Shown: positions 27,238 to 36,630 of the stretch, in pieces
How the letters are laid out: each line of letters begins with the position of its first letter
How positions within the stretch are numbered: the stretch's first letter is position 1
Origin: Nordella sp. HKS 07
Lineage (GTDB): Bacteria > Pseudomonadota > Alphaproteobacteria > Rhizobiales > Aestuariivirgaceae
Reading direction: 5' to 3'
Length of the DNA stretch: 64,000 nucleotides
Assembly (NCBI RefSeq): GCF_011046735.1
Contig: NZ_CP049258.1
Location: forward strand, 2,684,001 to 2,748,000
Position numbers and translations under genes: made by a program
Notes under the pieces: model-generated
What the model was told of the DNA's origin: nothing
Seen by the model: only the letters and a program-made list of their open reading frames with translations
Databases searched by the model: none

Positions 27238-27355
27238 CCCCACCCGGCGCTTCGCGCCACCCTCCCCGCAAGAGGCGGGGAGGGAGATATGGTTCACTTC
27301 TCCCTCCTCGCGCGAATGCGCGGGGAGGGTGGCGAGCGAAGCGAGCCGGGTGGGG
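27238..27355. repeat. Intergenic palindromic repeat (CCCCACCCGG family)
   Basis: A palindromic block starting CCCCACCCGG and ending CCGGGTGGGG. It contains GGCGCTTCGCGCC and CTCCCCGCAAGAGGCGGGGAG hairpins and a further CGCGCGAATGCGCG hairpin. It lies between two same-strand SDR genes and could fold into a large cruciform or stabilise the mRNA. Confidence 0.75.
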
Positions 27356-27366
27356 CGAGGGCAATC

Positions 27367-28137
27367 TCACTCCGGATGGATGCGAAAATCCTTGCCTTCC
27401 GGCAAGGTCTGGCCGCCGTCGACGATGATGGTCGTGCCGGTGATATAGGACGCCTCGTCGGAGGCGAGAAACAAGGTCGCATTGGCGATGTCGCGTGGGG
27501 CTCCGAGCCGGCCGAGCGGGATCGCGTCTTCCATGTTCCTGATGAAGGCCTCAGAGCGGTGCTCGACGATCGCCTCGGTCAGGATATTGCCGGGCTCGAT
27601 GCCGTTGACGGTGATACCGTAACCGGCGAATTCGAGCGCCGCCGCCTTGATGAAGCCGTTGATGCCGGCCTTGCTCGCCGAATAATGGCCATGGCCGGGG
27701 CTCGTCACGCGGGGACCGGTGATCGAGGAGGTGAACACCATCCGCCCGTAGCCTTTGGGCTTCATGACGGCAAGCGCGGCGCGTGCCGCGAGGAACGTGC
27801 CTTTGAGATTGACCGCCAGCACGCTGTCCCATTCTTGCGGGGTGATGTTCTCGATCAGCGTCCAGGGATAGATGCCGGCATTCTGCACCAATATGTCGAG
27901 GCCGCCGAAAAAACCGACCGTATCGGCGACAGCGCGCTCGACATCTTCCTCACGCGCGATATTGACGGCGATGAAGCGGGCGCCGAGGCGTTTCGCCGTG
28001 ACCTTGCCGGCTTCCGCGTCATTGTCGGCGAGCACCACCTGCGCGCCTTCCTCGATGAAGCGCTCGACGATGGCAGCACCAATGCCGCGCGCCGCGCCGA
28101 TGACCAGCGCGGTGCGGTTCTTCAGTCTTTCGGTCAT
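27367..28137 (-). CDS. Short-chain dehydrogenase/reductase
   Basis: Classical SDR of 256 residues from the ATG at 28137, which overlaps the permease stop by four bases. Motifs: IGAARGIG at about residues 13-20, QNAGIYP near 86, active-site Ser in FTSSITGP, Tyr/Lys in YSASKAG near 151-155, and C-terminal ITGTTIIVDGGQTLPEG. The open frame upstream belongs to the shifted permease. In the same operon as the ribose-type transporter and the SDR and DenD-like dehydrogenase downstream. Confidence 0.93.
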   Translation of the reverse strand: MTERLKNRTALVIGAARGIGAAIVERFIEEGAQVVLADNDAEAGKVTAKRLGARFIAVNIAREEDVERAVADTVGFFGGLDILVQNAGIYPWTLIENITPQEWDSVLAVNLKGTFLAARAALAVMKPKGYGRMVFTSSITGPRVTSPGHGHYSASKAGINGFIKAAALEFAGYGITVNGIEPGNILTEAIVEHRSEAFIRNMEDAIPLGRLGAPRDIANATLFLASDEASYITGTTIIVDGGQTLPEGKDFRIHPE

Positions 28138-29136
28138 GCGAGTCTCTGCCGGATCTGAAGCTTGACGGTGTCGAGCAGGACGGCGGCGAGCACCATGCCG
28201 CCCAGGATCATCTGGGTGTAATGGACAGGCAGCGCCATGACATTCATGGCCGTCTGGATGGACGAGAGCAGGAGCACGCCGGCATAGACGCCGGGCAATT
28301 GCCCGATGCCGCCCTTGAGGCTGACGCCGCCGATGACCACCGCGGCGAAAGCGCGGAACAGCATGCCGATGCCGAGATTGGCGGTGGCGCCCGAGGTGCG
28401 GATGGCGAGCAGCCAGCCGGCGATCCCGGCGATGGCGCCGGCGAGGACGAAGGCGATGAGGACGAGCTTGTCGACCTTGATTCCGGCGCGGAAGGCGGCG
28501 GTGGAGTTGCCGCCGATCATGATCACATGGCGGCCGAACGGCGTCTTCGCCATGATGAAGGTGAAGACGACGAAGCAGGCAATGGCGATCCAGGCGATGA
28601 GCGGAATGCCGAGAACGGTCTCGATGCCGATGACGCGCAGAGCCGGCGCCAGGTCCTGAGCGGAACGGCCGCCTGAAATGGCATCGACCATGCCGCGCAC
28701 ATAGATATAGGAGGCGAGGGTCACGATGAAGGCGTTCATGCGGAGCTTGACCACCAGCCAGCCATTGACACCCCCGATGATGGAGCCGACCAGTATGGCG
28801 ACGGTGAGCGACACGGGAATGACCAGCCATTCGGGCGTCAGCTCTATTCCCAAACCGATGCCGCGGGAGCAGAACAATATGCCGGTGATCATCGCGGTGA
28901 GGCCGGCGACCGATCTCGACCGAGAGATCCATATGGCCGGCGATGACGACGATGGCGAGGCCGATGGCCATGACGCCGACAAAGGTCGACTGCTCGATGA
29001 TGTTCACGAAGATCCCGGTCTGGAAGAAATTGGGGATCGTCAGCGAAAACACGGCGAGCACGATCGCGAGAATGAACCAGACGAGATTGTCGAGGACGAA
29101 TTCGACAAGCGCCCGCTGCCGGGAACTGATCATCAT
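28134..29136 (-). pseudogene. Ribose-type ABC transporter permease (RbsC-like), frameshifted
   Basis: Inner-membrane permease interrupted by a one-base shift. The frame from the ATG at 29136 (GGAG five bases upstream) reads normally through VVIAGHMDLSVE and then goes out of frame. The remainder, from SVAGLTAMITGILF to VKLQIRQRLA, is intact in another frame. Deleting the T at about 28914 joins them to the standard DLSVESVAGLTAM motif. The span of 1003 bases is one over a multiple of three. The second half keeps GGNSTAAFRAGIKVDK and IGGVSLKGGIGQ, the RbsC permease signatures. Either a recent mutation or an error in the sequence; transport would fail if real. Confidence 0.88.
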
Positions 29137-29156
29137 TTGACTCCGTAGGGGTGTTT

Positions 29157-29352
29157 CCCCCTCTCACATCCTTCGGACGGGAGAGGGGGAGCAGTTGCCG
29201 GCGCATGATAAGATCAGGCGATCCCATACCCTCATGCTGAGGTGCGACCCCGGCCTTGAGCCGGGGGAGCCTCGAAGCATGATCCAGCTTCACAGGTCTT
29301 GCCGCTGGCCACCCTTCGAGGGCCGCTGCGCGGCCACCTCAGGGTGAGGGGT
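29157..29352. repeat. Intergenic palindromic repeats
   Basis: Two hairpin-forming repeats in the 260-base gap between the permease and binding-protein genes. CCCCTCTC...GAGAGGGGG lies at 29157-29188. A larger unit at about 29227-29352 begins ACCCTCATGCTGAGGTGCGA and ends CACCTCAGGGTGAGGGG, with CCGGCCTTGAGCCGG inside. The larger type is a widespread repeat in Hyphomicrobiales genomes. Confidence 0.7.
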
Positions 29353-29396
29353 GTGGGCGGAACCAATCTGATCACGCTTTGGTTCTTCGCTTAGGC

Positions 29397-30440
29397 TTAT
29401 TCGACAGGCTTCACCGGCTCGGTTGGGGCCTTCATGTTGCCCCAGAAGCGCGGCTCGTCGATATTGTCCTTGGTGATCGCCGCACCCGGGATCTTGATAT
29501 TGGGGCCCCAGCTTTCCATGGTCAGCGTCGAATCGAGGCCGAGCACCTTGTAGCTGCCGGGCTTGATCTCCTGCTTGTTCACCACCTTGTCGGCGAACAT
29601 GGCGATCGCCGCGGCCTGGGCATAAAGCGGCTGCTCCACCTCGACATTCTCCCAGCCCTTGCGGATGAGATCGAGGCCGACGGGCGCGCCGTTCGACGAG
29701 ACGAGCATGACGTCGCCCGGCTTCTTGCCTTTGGCCTCGAGCGAGGCGACGGCGGCGACGGCGAGATGCGCCGCATGCACGAAGATCAGGTCGATGTCGG
29801 GATTGGCGACGAGCTGGTCGGCGACGATCGTGCCGGCATTGGAGGCTTCCCACTGCATGGCGGGCAGCGAGATGATCTGCACGCCCGGGAAGTCCTTCAT
29901 CTTCTCCTCGAAGCCCTTCTGGATGTCGAGCGTATAGGGATCGGCCGGATCGCCCAGCACCTGGAGGACCTTGCCCTTCACATCGCCCTTCTTCTCCTTC
30001 AGCAGGCGCTGGATCTCGCCCGCCGCGACATGGCCGATCTCGACCGTGCCGGCGACGGACGTGAAGTCCGACGGCGACGAGGTGATCTGGCGGTCGAAGA
30101 TCATGACCGGGATGCCGGCGGCGCGGGCTTTCTCCATCGACGGCACCAATGCGTTGAAGTCGACGGCGGCGAGAATGATCGCCTTGGGCTTCAGATTGAT
30201 GACGTCGTTCATCTGGCTCTGCTGGATGTCGGTCTTGTTGTCGGCATTGAGCGTCACCGTCTCATAGCCGACATCCTTCAGGAATTTCTCGAGGGCCTTG
30301 ACCGACTCCGTCTGGAACTCGTCGAGCAGCGTCGGCACCATGTAATAGATCTTGCCCTTCGACTGCGCGAAGGCCGGCGTCGTGAGCGCGATTGCCGCGA
30401 TGGCCAGCGCGCCCAGCAGGGTACTCAGCAGGCGTCTCAT
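29397..30440 (-). CDS. Sugar ABC transporter substrate-binding protein (RbsB-like)
   Basis: Periplasmic binding protein of 347 residues. The signal peptide is [20 protein letters not shown] with cleavage near PAFAQ. Peripla_BP_4-type domain: [23 protein letters not shown] at the start, [20 protein letters not shown] for the hinge, and [19 protein letters not shown] in the second lobe. The ATG at 30440 has AAGGAGG upstream and is preferred to the in-frame start at 30470. Ligand likely a pentose, tetritol or acid sugar, judged by the neighbouring dehydrogenases. Follows the ATPase gene by 22 bases. Confidence 0.93.
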   Translation of the reverse strand: MRRLLSTLLGALAIAAIALTTPAFAQSKGKIYYMVPTLLDEFQTESVKALEKFLKDVGYETVTLNADNKTDIQQSQMNDVINLKPKAIILAAVDFNALVPSMEKARAAGIPVMIFDRQITSSPSDFTSVAGTVEIGHVAAGEIQRLLKEKKGDVKGKVLQVLGDPADPYTLDIQKGFEEKMKDFPGVQIISLPAMQWEASNAGTIVADQLVANPDIDLIFVHAAHLAVAAVASLEAKGKKPGDVMLVSSNGAPVGLDLIRKGWENVEVEQPLYAQAAAIAMFADKVVNKQEIKPGSYKVLGLDSTLTMESWGPNIKIPGAAITKDNIDEPRFWGNMKAPTEPVKPVE

Positions 30441-30462
30441 GGGTTTCCTCCTTGGTTTTGAA

Positions 30463-31251
30463 TCAGGCATGCAGTTGTGGCTTCTTTTCTTGGGCGCGGC
30501 CGATCGTGGCCTCGCCGGTGATCATGCGGATGACTTCCTCGGGGGTCGTCGCGTCGTGCCTGACATCACCCGCCACCTTGCCCTGGCGGATGACCACGAT
30601 GCGGTCGGCCACCTGGAAGGCTTGCGCCATGATATGGGTGATGATGACGACGCCGATGCCTTGCGCCGCGACGCGCTTGATCATGTCGAGGCCGCGCCGC
30701 GTCTGCTCGACGCCCAAAGCGGCGAAGGGCTCGTCGAGCAGCACCAGCTTGCCGCCCCAATGGACGAAGCGGTTGAGCTCGATCGCCTGGCGCTGGCCGC
30801 CCGAGAGATGCTCGACATTGGTCCGGAGCGACGGGATGCGCGTGCCGGCGCTGGCGAGCGCCTTGTCGACCGCGTCATACATCTCTTTTTCCTGCAGGAC
30901 GGGAATGCCGAAATAGTGCTTCACGATCTCGCGGCCCATGAAGAAATTGGCGACGACGTCGACATTCGTGCACAGCGACAGGTCCTGATAGACGGTTTCG
31001 ATGCCGGCCGCCTTGGCTTCGGCGGGCGAATAGAACTTGCGTTCCTCACCGTCGAAGAGCATGCGCCCTGACGTAGCCTGTAGGCCACCCGCTATGATCT
31101 TGACCAGGGTCGACTTGCCGGCGCCGTTGTCGCCCAGAAGCGCCACCACCTCGCCGCGCGAGATGTCGAAGCTGACGCCGCGCAGCGCCTCGATGGCGCC
31201 GAAATTGCGGGTGATGTTTTCGAGCCTGAGGAGGGGGACCTGGTCGCTCAC
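30463..31251 (-). CDS. Sugar ABC transporter ATP-binding protein (single-domain, FrcA/XylG type)
   Basis: ATPase of 262 residues starting at a GTG (31251) that overlaps the ROK gene stop. Walker [10 protein letters not shown] lies at about residues 37-45, Q-loop [13 protein letters not shown] near 87, signature [11 protein letters not shown] near 145, Walker [13 protein letters not shown] near 165, switch His in [10 protein letters not shown] single ATPase domain, unlike the double-domain RbsA at 48781. The open frame extends upstream inside the ROK gene but that part is not coding. Confidence 0.92.
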   Translation of the reverse strand: MSDQVPLLRLENITRNFGAIEALRGVSFDISRGEVVALLGDNGAGKSTLVKIIAGGLQATSGRMLFDGEERKFYSPAEAKAAGIETVYQDLSLCTNVDVVANFFMGREIVKHYFGIPVLQEKEMYDAVDKALASAGTRIPSLRTNVEHLSGGQRQAIELNRFVHWGGKLVLLDEPFAALGVEQTRRGLDMIKRVAAQGIGVVIITHIMAQAFQVADRIVVIRQGKVAGDVRHDATTPEEVIRMITGEATIGRAQEKKPQLHA

Positions 31252-32453
31252 GCCGCTTGCTCCGCTTTGGGTTTCTGCATCAGAGGATCGGGGTCGTCGT
31301 CGCCGGCCGAGCCGATGCGCGGCGCCATGACGCTGGAGAAGGCAAGCGCCGCGGCGCCGCGTAAAAGCGCCGCCTTGCCGGTCATCGACAGAATGAGGCG
31401 CGGCACCTGGCGGTCGCGCCTGGCGGAGACCGACGGCAGCAACGGTTCGGCGGCGCGCACGAGCTTTTTCATGATGCCTTCGGGGGCGAGGCCGCCGAAA
31501 ATGATCGTCTCCGGATCGAAGAGATTCTCGATCGCCAGGATCGCCGTGCGCAGAAGCGGTGCCGCTTCCGCGATCCACCCCTCTTCGCCGACGATCTTCG
31601 AGCGCCGCTCCAGCGCCTCGACGGAAAGATAACGCTCGAGGCAGCCGCGATTGCCGCAGGACGGGCAGAATTCGCCATCGGGGATGAAGGGCACATGGCC
31701 GATCTCGCCGGCATTGCCGCGCGAGCCGCGCAGGACGTGGCCTTCATGGACGAGGCGGCCGCCGGTGCCGAAGCCGAGATAGAGATAATAGAATTCGTGC
31801 AAGGCCCGCCCGGCGCCATAGAGGCGCTCGCTCAGCGCCGCCGAGGCGACGTCGCCGCCGACAAAGGCCGGAAGCCCGGTCGCGGCATGGAGCCGTTCGG
31901 CGATCGGCACGCCTGTCCAGCCTTCGAGCGTCGTCGGCCCGACGAAGCTCATGGCTTCGACATCGAAGGGACCGGGCATCGCCATGCCGAGGCCCAGCAT
32001 GCGGCCCTTGGGACGAAGGGCGCGCAGTTCGGCGCTGATGCGCGCGATCTCGGCGAAGGTGGCAGCGGGATCGGGATTGGCCATCTCGCGGCCTTGGGCG
32101 CCGATGATGTCGCCGGCGAGATTGACCAGTGCAACGTCGACACCGAGGGGCGACACATTGGCGCCGATGGCGAAGCCGCCGTCGGGATTGAGGGTGAGCG
32201 CGGTCGCCGGATATCCGCGGCCCTTCGGCTCTTCGCGGGCGCCGATGATGAAATCCTGCTCCTCGAGCTCGCGGATGATGGTCGAGACGGTCTGGACGGT
32301 GAGGCCGACGCGCCGCGCGATCTCTGCCCGCGCGATCGGGCCGTGCAGCCGGATCGCTTCCAGCACGATCCTGCGGTTGTACGGCCTTCCCGTTTCCTGG
32401 TTGGTTCCTCTGAGCACCATGTTCCTGGCGTCTCCCTGGCGTAAGGCTATCAT
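31248..32453 (-). CDS. ROK-family transcriptional repressor
   Basis: Repressor of 401 residues with an N-terminal helix-turn-helix (ARAEIARRVGLTVQTVSTII, about residues 41-60) and a ROK sensor domain. The zinc site CPSCGNRGCLE is intact near residue 263, with GEIGH before it. The first ATG (32453) lacks a ribosome-binding site; the second at 32420 has AGGA close by, so the protein may be 390 residues. It heads the transporter/SDR operon and is translationally coupled to the ATPase gene, so it probably autoregulates the whole operon in response to the transported sugar. Confidence 0.91.
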   Translation of the reverse strand: MIALRQGDARNMVLRGTNQETGRPYNRRIVLEAIRLHGPIARAEIARRVGLTVQTVSTIIRELEEQDFIIGAREEPKGRGYPATALTLNPDGGFAIGANVSPLGVDVALVNLAGDIIGAQGREMANPDPAATFAEIARISAELRALRPKGRMLGLGMAMPGPFDVEAMSFVGPTTLEGWTGVPIAERLHAATGLPAFVGGDVASAALSERLYGAGRALHEFYYLYLGFGTGGRLVHEGHVLRGSRGNAGEIGHVPFIPDGEFCPSCGNRGCLERYLSVEALERRSKIVGEEGWIAEAAPLLRTAILAIENLFDPETIIFGGLAPEGIMKKLVRAAEPLLPSVSARRDRQVPRLILSMTGKAALLRGAAALAFSSVMAPRIGSAGDDDPDPLMQKPKAEQAA

Positions 32454-32734
32454 TGGAAAAAAGATTAAGTCAAATGGATTTCAAAAAAACCCGGATGCAG
32501 GGAATTGCAGGGATTTGCAGGGTATTTTCGCGTTTTTGCGATGGGTACATAACAATATCAAGGACTTGATCGGAATCGAGCCGTCCGGAGCAGGGAATTG
32601 CGTCTGTGTGCCTTCAGTCTTCGGCGGTCGTCCAACCATCCCATCGATCATGCGCGGAACTCCTCATCCCTTGACTTGTTGGACATAACTAGAACAGAAA
32701 AAACCACGGATGAAAGTGGAAAAGGGAGGTGGCC

Positions 32735-33232
32735 ATGGCCGGCGACGCAACGAACACCGAAGGCGACGAAACTCACGTCGGTTATGGCCGCCCGCCCAAA
32801 TCGACACGTTTCCGCAAGGGCCAGTCGGGCAATCCGGCGGGAAAGCTCAAGGGGACCCGGAACCGGCGTGACTTTCCTGGCGAGCAGCTGCGTGCGCTGT
32901 TGCTCAAGGAGGCCTATCGGCCGGTCAAGGTGAAGGTCGGACGGAAGGAGGTCACCATGCCGCTGGCCCAGGCGGTGATCAGATCACTCACCGACGCCGC
33001 CACCAAAGGCGAGGCGCGGGCGCAGACCACTTTCTTCAAGATGCTGAGCGCCAGCGAGGCCGAGGCCGCGGCAGCGGCGAAGGAAGAGACGCCCGATGAA
33101 ATGCCCGAGCCGGAAGTGCCGGAGTTCGAGATACAAATTGTCGATGTCGTCGACGGCCGTCCTGTGCCGGCGGAGGTGATTTATCCGGACGAGCTGGAGG
33201 AGAATGGTGAGGGGACGCGAACTGGCGGGTGA
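32735..33232 (+). CDS. DUF5681 domain protein
   Basis: A 165-residue protein with the DUF5681 N-terminal signature VGYGRPPKSTRFRKGQSGNP (residues 17-36), then a basic KLKGTRNRRDF stretch and a helical region (QTTFFKMLSASEAEAAAAAK). Its C-terminal half is very acidic. The family is common next to phage terminase genes and in rhizobial accessory DNA; its function is unknown, and no phage genes are visible here. GGGAGG five bases before the ATG at 32735 fixes the start. A decayed partial copy lies 300 bases downstream. The 281-base gap before it contains a GGGAATTGCAGGGATTTGCAGGG direct repeat and nothing else evident. Confidence 0.85.
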   Translation: MAGDATNTEGDETHVGYGRPPKSTRFRKGQSGNPAGKLKGTRNRRDFPGEQLRALLLKEAYRPVKVKVGRKEVTMPLAQAVIRSLTDAATKGEARAQTTFFKMLSASEAEAAAAAKEETPDEMPEPEVPEFEIQIVDVVDGRPVPAEVIYPDELEENGEGTRTGG

Positions 33233-33531
33233 AGTTTCGGGAGCTGATGTCATTGAGGCTTGCGGTCGGCATTTGGTCACCCGACTAGCCTATGCCGATG
33301 GTTGAGGCGAAGGCGGTCACGCCCTATTGCTCAACGCCGCGAACCAGCATCAAAAGTCTCTCAGGCGATCGAAAATGTCACCCTCGTCGCCGTCGTCACA
33401 GAATAGGCCAGCTGGCAAAGCCTATTGGTGAGTTGTTGGGAAAATGCAATGAAAGTCATGTCGAGGCGGATATCCCAATATCCGAAGGTCGCTTCATATC
33501 CGCTTATGTCCGATGCCCCTGAATCGCGACA
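33233..33531. other. Intergenic region without recognised gene
   Basis: About 300 bases between the DUF5681 gene and its decayed copy. No frame with a ribosome-binding site or recognisable protein motif was found. It is probably debris from the same duplication. Confidence 0.4.
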
Positions 33532-33697
33532 CGAGATCGGGCGCGGGGGCAGGCCACTTTCTTCAAAGCGTTCTGCGCCAGCGAAGCCGAGGCGGTTGTG
33601 CGGGACGAGATGTCGGACAAAATGCTCGAAGCGCTCAAAGAGGACCTCATTCGGCAATACCGCCCCGCTCTCAACCTCCACCGACGGCGCATGATTC
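33532..33697 (+). pseudogene. Decayed partial copy of DUF5681 gene
   Basis: An open segment encoding ARGQATFFKAFCASEAEA, clearly related to ARAQTTFFKMLSASEAEA of the intact gene at 32735, followed by VVRDEMSDKMLEALKEDL. The DUF5681 signature and start codon are missing, and the 3' part runs into the convergent ChaC-like gene. It is the remnant of a tandem duplication or of a related paralogue. Confidence 0.65.
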
Positions 33698-34435
33698 CTG
33701 CATCATCCCGCCCTCCCTCATCCGCACAATCTCCTCCGCCACCAGATGTTGGAGCGCCCAGAGATTGCGGTCGCGGATGCCGAGCTCTTCCAGCTTCGCG
33801 ACCGTCTGCTGAAGATATTCAGCCGCCGAGCCCAGATGTCCGCAGGCGCGGGCGAGATTGTGCGCCACTTTGCTCAAGGGCCATTTGCCGACATAGGTGT
33901 CTAGGCGCGAGGGATGGGCGTAGAAGGCAAGCGCCGGGACAGGGCCTTGCGCGGTGCGCGCCGATACCCAGCGCACGCTGTCGAGCGCCTCATGGCTGCC
34001 GAGCTCGCGCTGCAACAGGAGATCGAGGTCATGTACCTCGTTGCTGGGGGCGAGGCGATAGACGACGCCTTCGCAACTGCCGCCGCGCTCGAGGCACATC
34101 ATGAGGCCGGGCTGCTCGGGCGTGCCGCGCCAGCGTGTCAGCGACATGCAGAAAGACCGGTGCCAGCCATGGATGACGGCGCGCCGCTGCTCGGCATATT
34201 GCGCTTCCGGCTTCCAGATCAGCGATCCGTAGGCGAAGAGCCATACGGCGCCTTCGCCTTCGCTGTCGGGCCGACGTCCAAGCAGGGACGCCGCCGCGGC
34301 ACGGTAGTCGTCATCGTCGAAATATTCATATTTGAGGTCGGGGCCCAGATCCACGGCGGGCCTGGCGCAGAGCGCGACCAGATCTGAGGTGAGCGTCATG
34401 ACGCGCCGTTTCGGCGCCTTCGTCACGCGCGCCAT
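33671..34435 (-). CDS. Gamma-glutamylcyclotransferase, ChaC-like
   Basis: A 254-residue ChaC/GGCT-family protein, expected to cleave gamma-glutamyl bonds (glutathione) in the cytoplasm to 5-oxoproline. The glycine-rich loop WLFAYGSLIWKP is at about residues 65-76, the catalytic Glu is in LLLQRELG near residue 145, and RAVIHGWHRSFCM is the family block after the first strand. The ATG at 34435 overlaps the upstream gene by 13 bases; the ATG at 34399 (242 residues) is an alternative start. Co-directional with the small secreted protein at 34423. Confidence 0.9.
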   Translation of the reverse strand: MARVTKAPKRRVMTLTSDLVALCARPAVDLGPDLKYEYFDDDDYRAAAASLLGRRPDSEGEGAVWLFAYGSLIWKPEAQYAEQRRAVIHGWHRSFCMSLTRWRGTPEQPGLMMCLERGGSCEGVVYRLAPSNEVHDLDLLLQRELGSHEALDSVRWVSARTAQGPVPALAFYAHPSRLDTYVGKWPLSKVAHNLARACGHLGSAAEYLQQTVAKLEELGIRDRNLWALQHLVAEEIVRMREGGMMQESCAVGGG

Positions 34436-34701
34436 ACAAAGCCGGTGCGCGAATGCACATAGAAGACGTAGGTGCGGCCGTTCCTCTGCGCATAGAACGA
34501 GAAGACGGTGGACGTGCAGCTCTTGACCCTGACCGGGTTGTAGCCCTGCTCGCGCACCATATGGCGCGCCGTGTTGCAGGATATCTTATAGTTGTCATGG
34601 TTCTTGACGCGCAGCTTGGTCGTATTCGCCTCGGCGCCCGTGTCGGGTACCGCAAGGGCAAAGAGCGAGGCCGTAACGGCGAGGGCGGCGAGCGTCTTCA
34701 T
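34423..34701 (-). CDS. Small secreted protein
   Basis: A 92-residue protein with a clear signal peptide (MKTLAALAVTASLFALAV, cleavage around GAEA). The mature part holds two Cys in ISCNTARHMVREQGYNPVR and VKSCTS, then aromatic beta-strand-like repeats (FSFYAQRNGRTYVFYVHSRTG). The same spacing of ISC-x10-G-x4-V-x3-C and an RNGR/YxxxV-x-x-x-G ending is seen in the product at 36631, so the two are paralogues. The fold resembles a single PepSY-like unit. Function unknown. GGAG lies nine bases before the ATG at 34701; the longer in-frame start at 34716 is less likely. Confidence 0.78.
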   Translation of the reverse strand: MKTLAALAVTASLFALAVPDTGAEANTTKLRVKNHDNYKISCNTARHMVREQGYNPVRVKSCTSTVFSFYAQRNGRTYVFYVHSRTGFVWRA

Positions 34702-34922
34702 GGTCGTCAACTCCAAAGCCTAAGTTTAGCGTACATCCCGGCGATGTGGAAATACCACGCCGGATGCCCTGACTATTACGCTCGAGGTCGCTTTAGGTTT
34801 CCACCCTTTGTCCAGACGCGGGGCTTTCGGACGACACGGAGAAATATCCCAATATGGGACGGAAGGCGCAATTCCGGACCTCCTAACCATTGGCAGGAAC
34901 CTTTCAAGGCGGTATCGTATTA

Positions 34923-35032
34923 GATCACGATGAGTTTGGATTGAATCAATCCAAACTCATAAACGTGATCGATTCTTATATGTTACCGCGGGATTCTTGC
35001 GAAAAACCGGTGCCCACTTTTTCGCATCCCGC
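34923..35032. repeat. RIME-like double hairpin
   Basis: Two successive inverted repeats in the 500-base gap 34702-35205. The first is GATCAC...TGAGTTTGGATTGA / TCAATCCAAACTCA...GTGATC (34923-34970). The second is GCGGGAT...TGCGAAAAA / TTTTTCGCATCCCGC (34988-35032). This pair is a widespread intergenic element in rhizobia. The rest of the gap shows no gene. Confidence 0.75.
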
Positions 35033-35205
35033 GCTAGGACGAGACAGGTGCTGGCGATCCGAGGAGCAGGCTGCGACAGCGCCAAAGGCGATGACCGGCA
35101 GGTCGCGTTCTTCGGCGAAGTCTCGACGTGATGACCTGAGCCCCATGCGGCGTGGTGCTTCATCAGCGCCGCGACATAATCAAAAGTCCGAGAGGAGAAC
35201 CGTGA

Positions 35206-36615
35206 ATGGCCGTTCTTCGACTTGTCTCAGCCGCCGGATGCGCCGCCGCCATCGGCCTTCTTCTGTGCATCGGTTTTGCCGGGCCCGCTCTCGCGGAAGA
35301 CTTCGACATCGACGTTCCGGGACTCGAACCGACGGTCGCACCCGTTGCCGAGGGTGTTACGCTCTTCGAGAATGTACGGGTCTTCGACGGGAGCTCTCCC
35401 GATCTTTCGCCGCCTTCGAACGTGCTGGTGCGAGGCAATATCATCGAGCGCATCTCCGCGGCCAAGATCGACGCCGGCGCTGGGGCGCGGATCATCGCCG
35501 GCGACGGCCGCGTCCTGATGCCGGGTCTCATCGACTCGCATTGGCATGCCATCATGGCGGCGACGCCGCAGCCGGTCATGATGAGTGCCGATCCGTCCTA
35601 TGTGCATTATCGCGCCGCGCGCGAGGCCGAAGCGACTTTGATGCGCGGCTTCACGACTATCCGCGACCTCGGCGGTCCGACTTTCGGCCTCAAGCGGGCG
35701 ATCGATGAAGGCATCATTCCGGGGCCGCGCATCTATCCCTCCGGCGCCTTCATCTCGCAAACCTCAGGGCATGGCGATTTCCGCTTCCTGTTCGAGCTGC
35801 CGCGCCAGCCGGGCGGCCCCTTGAGCTACACCGAGCGGGTGGGCATTGCCGCCATCGCCGACAGTCCCGACGAGGTGCGCCTGCGCGTGCGCGAGCAGCT
35901 CCGCAATGGCGCAAGCCAGATCAAGCTGATGGCGGGCGGCGGCGTCAGCTCGCCGCATAACCCGATCGAGTCCCTGCAGTTCACCCCGGCCGAAATGCGG
36001 GCCGCCGTCGAAGCGGCGTCCGACTGGGGGACCTATGTCACGGTCCATGCCTATACATCGGCCGCCGTCCGCCGCGCCCTCGATGCCGGCGTCAAATGCA
36101 TCGATCATGGCCAGCTGATCGACGATGCGACCGCGAAACTGATCAAGGAGAAGGACGTCTGGTGGAGCCTCCAGCCCCTGAGCTATGACGCGGAGGTGTT
36201 CGCGCGCATGAGCCCGGTGTCGCAGAAGAAGGCTCTTGAGGTCTTCGCCGGAACGGAAAACGCCTACAAGATGGCGGTGAAATATGACATCAAGACGGTC
36301 TTTGGCGCCGACATCCTTTTTGATCCGGTCGCCGCCAGCCGCCAGGGCAGCTATCTCGCCATGCTGTCCAGGTGGATGACGCCCGCCCAGGCGCTCAAAT
36401 CCGCGACAGCGAATGCCGGCGAACTGCTGGCGCTCTCAGGCTTCATCAATCCCTATCCGGGAAAGCTCGGCGTCGTGCAGGAGGGTGCGCTGGCCGATCT
36501 GCTTCTCGTCGACGGCAATCCGCTGGCGGATCTCAATCTGGTGTCCGATCCGCAAAAGAACTTCGTCGTGATCATGAAGGATGGAAGAATATTCAAGGAC
36601 GGCTTATCCAAATAA
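35206..36615 (+). CDS. Secreted metal-dependent amidohydrolase
   Basis: A 469-residue amidohydrolase of the imidazolonepropionase/Xaa-Pro dipeptidase-like group. A signal peptide (residues 1-30, ending GPALAED) places it in the periplasm. The TIM-barrel metal sites are visible: LIDSHWHA (HxH, about residues 111-114), the Lys in SQIKLMAGGG near 245, YVTVHAYTS (third His near 284), CIDHGQ (fourth His near 303), and VFGADILF (Asp near 368). The C-terminal KLGVVQEGALADLLLVDGNP strand is typical. GAGAGGA precedes the ATG at 35206. Substrate unknown; members cleave cyclic amides, dipeptides or organophosphates. Confidence 0.9.
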   Translation: MAVLRLVSAAGCAAAIGLLLCIGFAGPALAEDFDIDVPGLEPTVAPVAEGVTLFENVRVFDGSSPDLSPPSNVLVRGNIIERISAAKIDAGAGARIIAGDGRVLMPGLIDSHWHAIMAATPQPVMMSADPSYVHYRAAREAEATLMRGFTTIRDLGGPTFGLKRAIDEGIIPGPRIYPSGAFISQTSGHGDFRFLFELPRQPGGPLSYTERVGIAAIADSPDEVRLRVREQLRNGASQIKLMAGGGVSSPHNPIESLQFTPAEMRAAVEAASDWGTYVTVHAYTSAAVRRALDAGVKCIDHGQLIDDATAKLIKEKDVWWSLQPLSYDAEVFARMSPVSQKKALEVFAGTENAYKMAVKYDIKTVFGADILFDPVAASRQGSYLAMLSRWMTPAQALKSATANAGELLALSGFINPYPGKLGVVQEGALADLLLVDGNPLADLNLVSDPQKNFVVIMKDGRIFKDGLSK

Positions 36616-36630
36616 AAATGGAGAATGTCC

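Noticed and set aside
30882-32455. Read-through frame linking ATPase and ROK genes as a fusion
   Set aside because: The ATPase frame upstream of its GTG is out of frame with the ROK protein and has no domain content.
34890-35708. 272-codon frame overlapping the amidohydrolase gene
   Set aside because: Lies across the double-hairpin repeat and then out of frame over the amidohydrolase; Arg-rich shadow of high-GC coding DNA.
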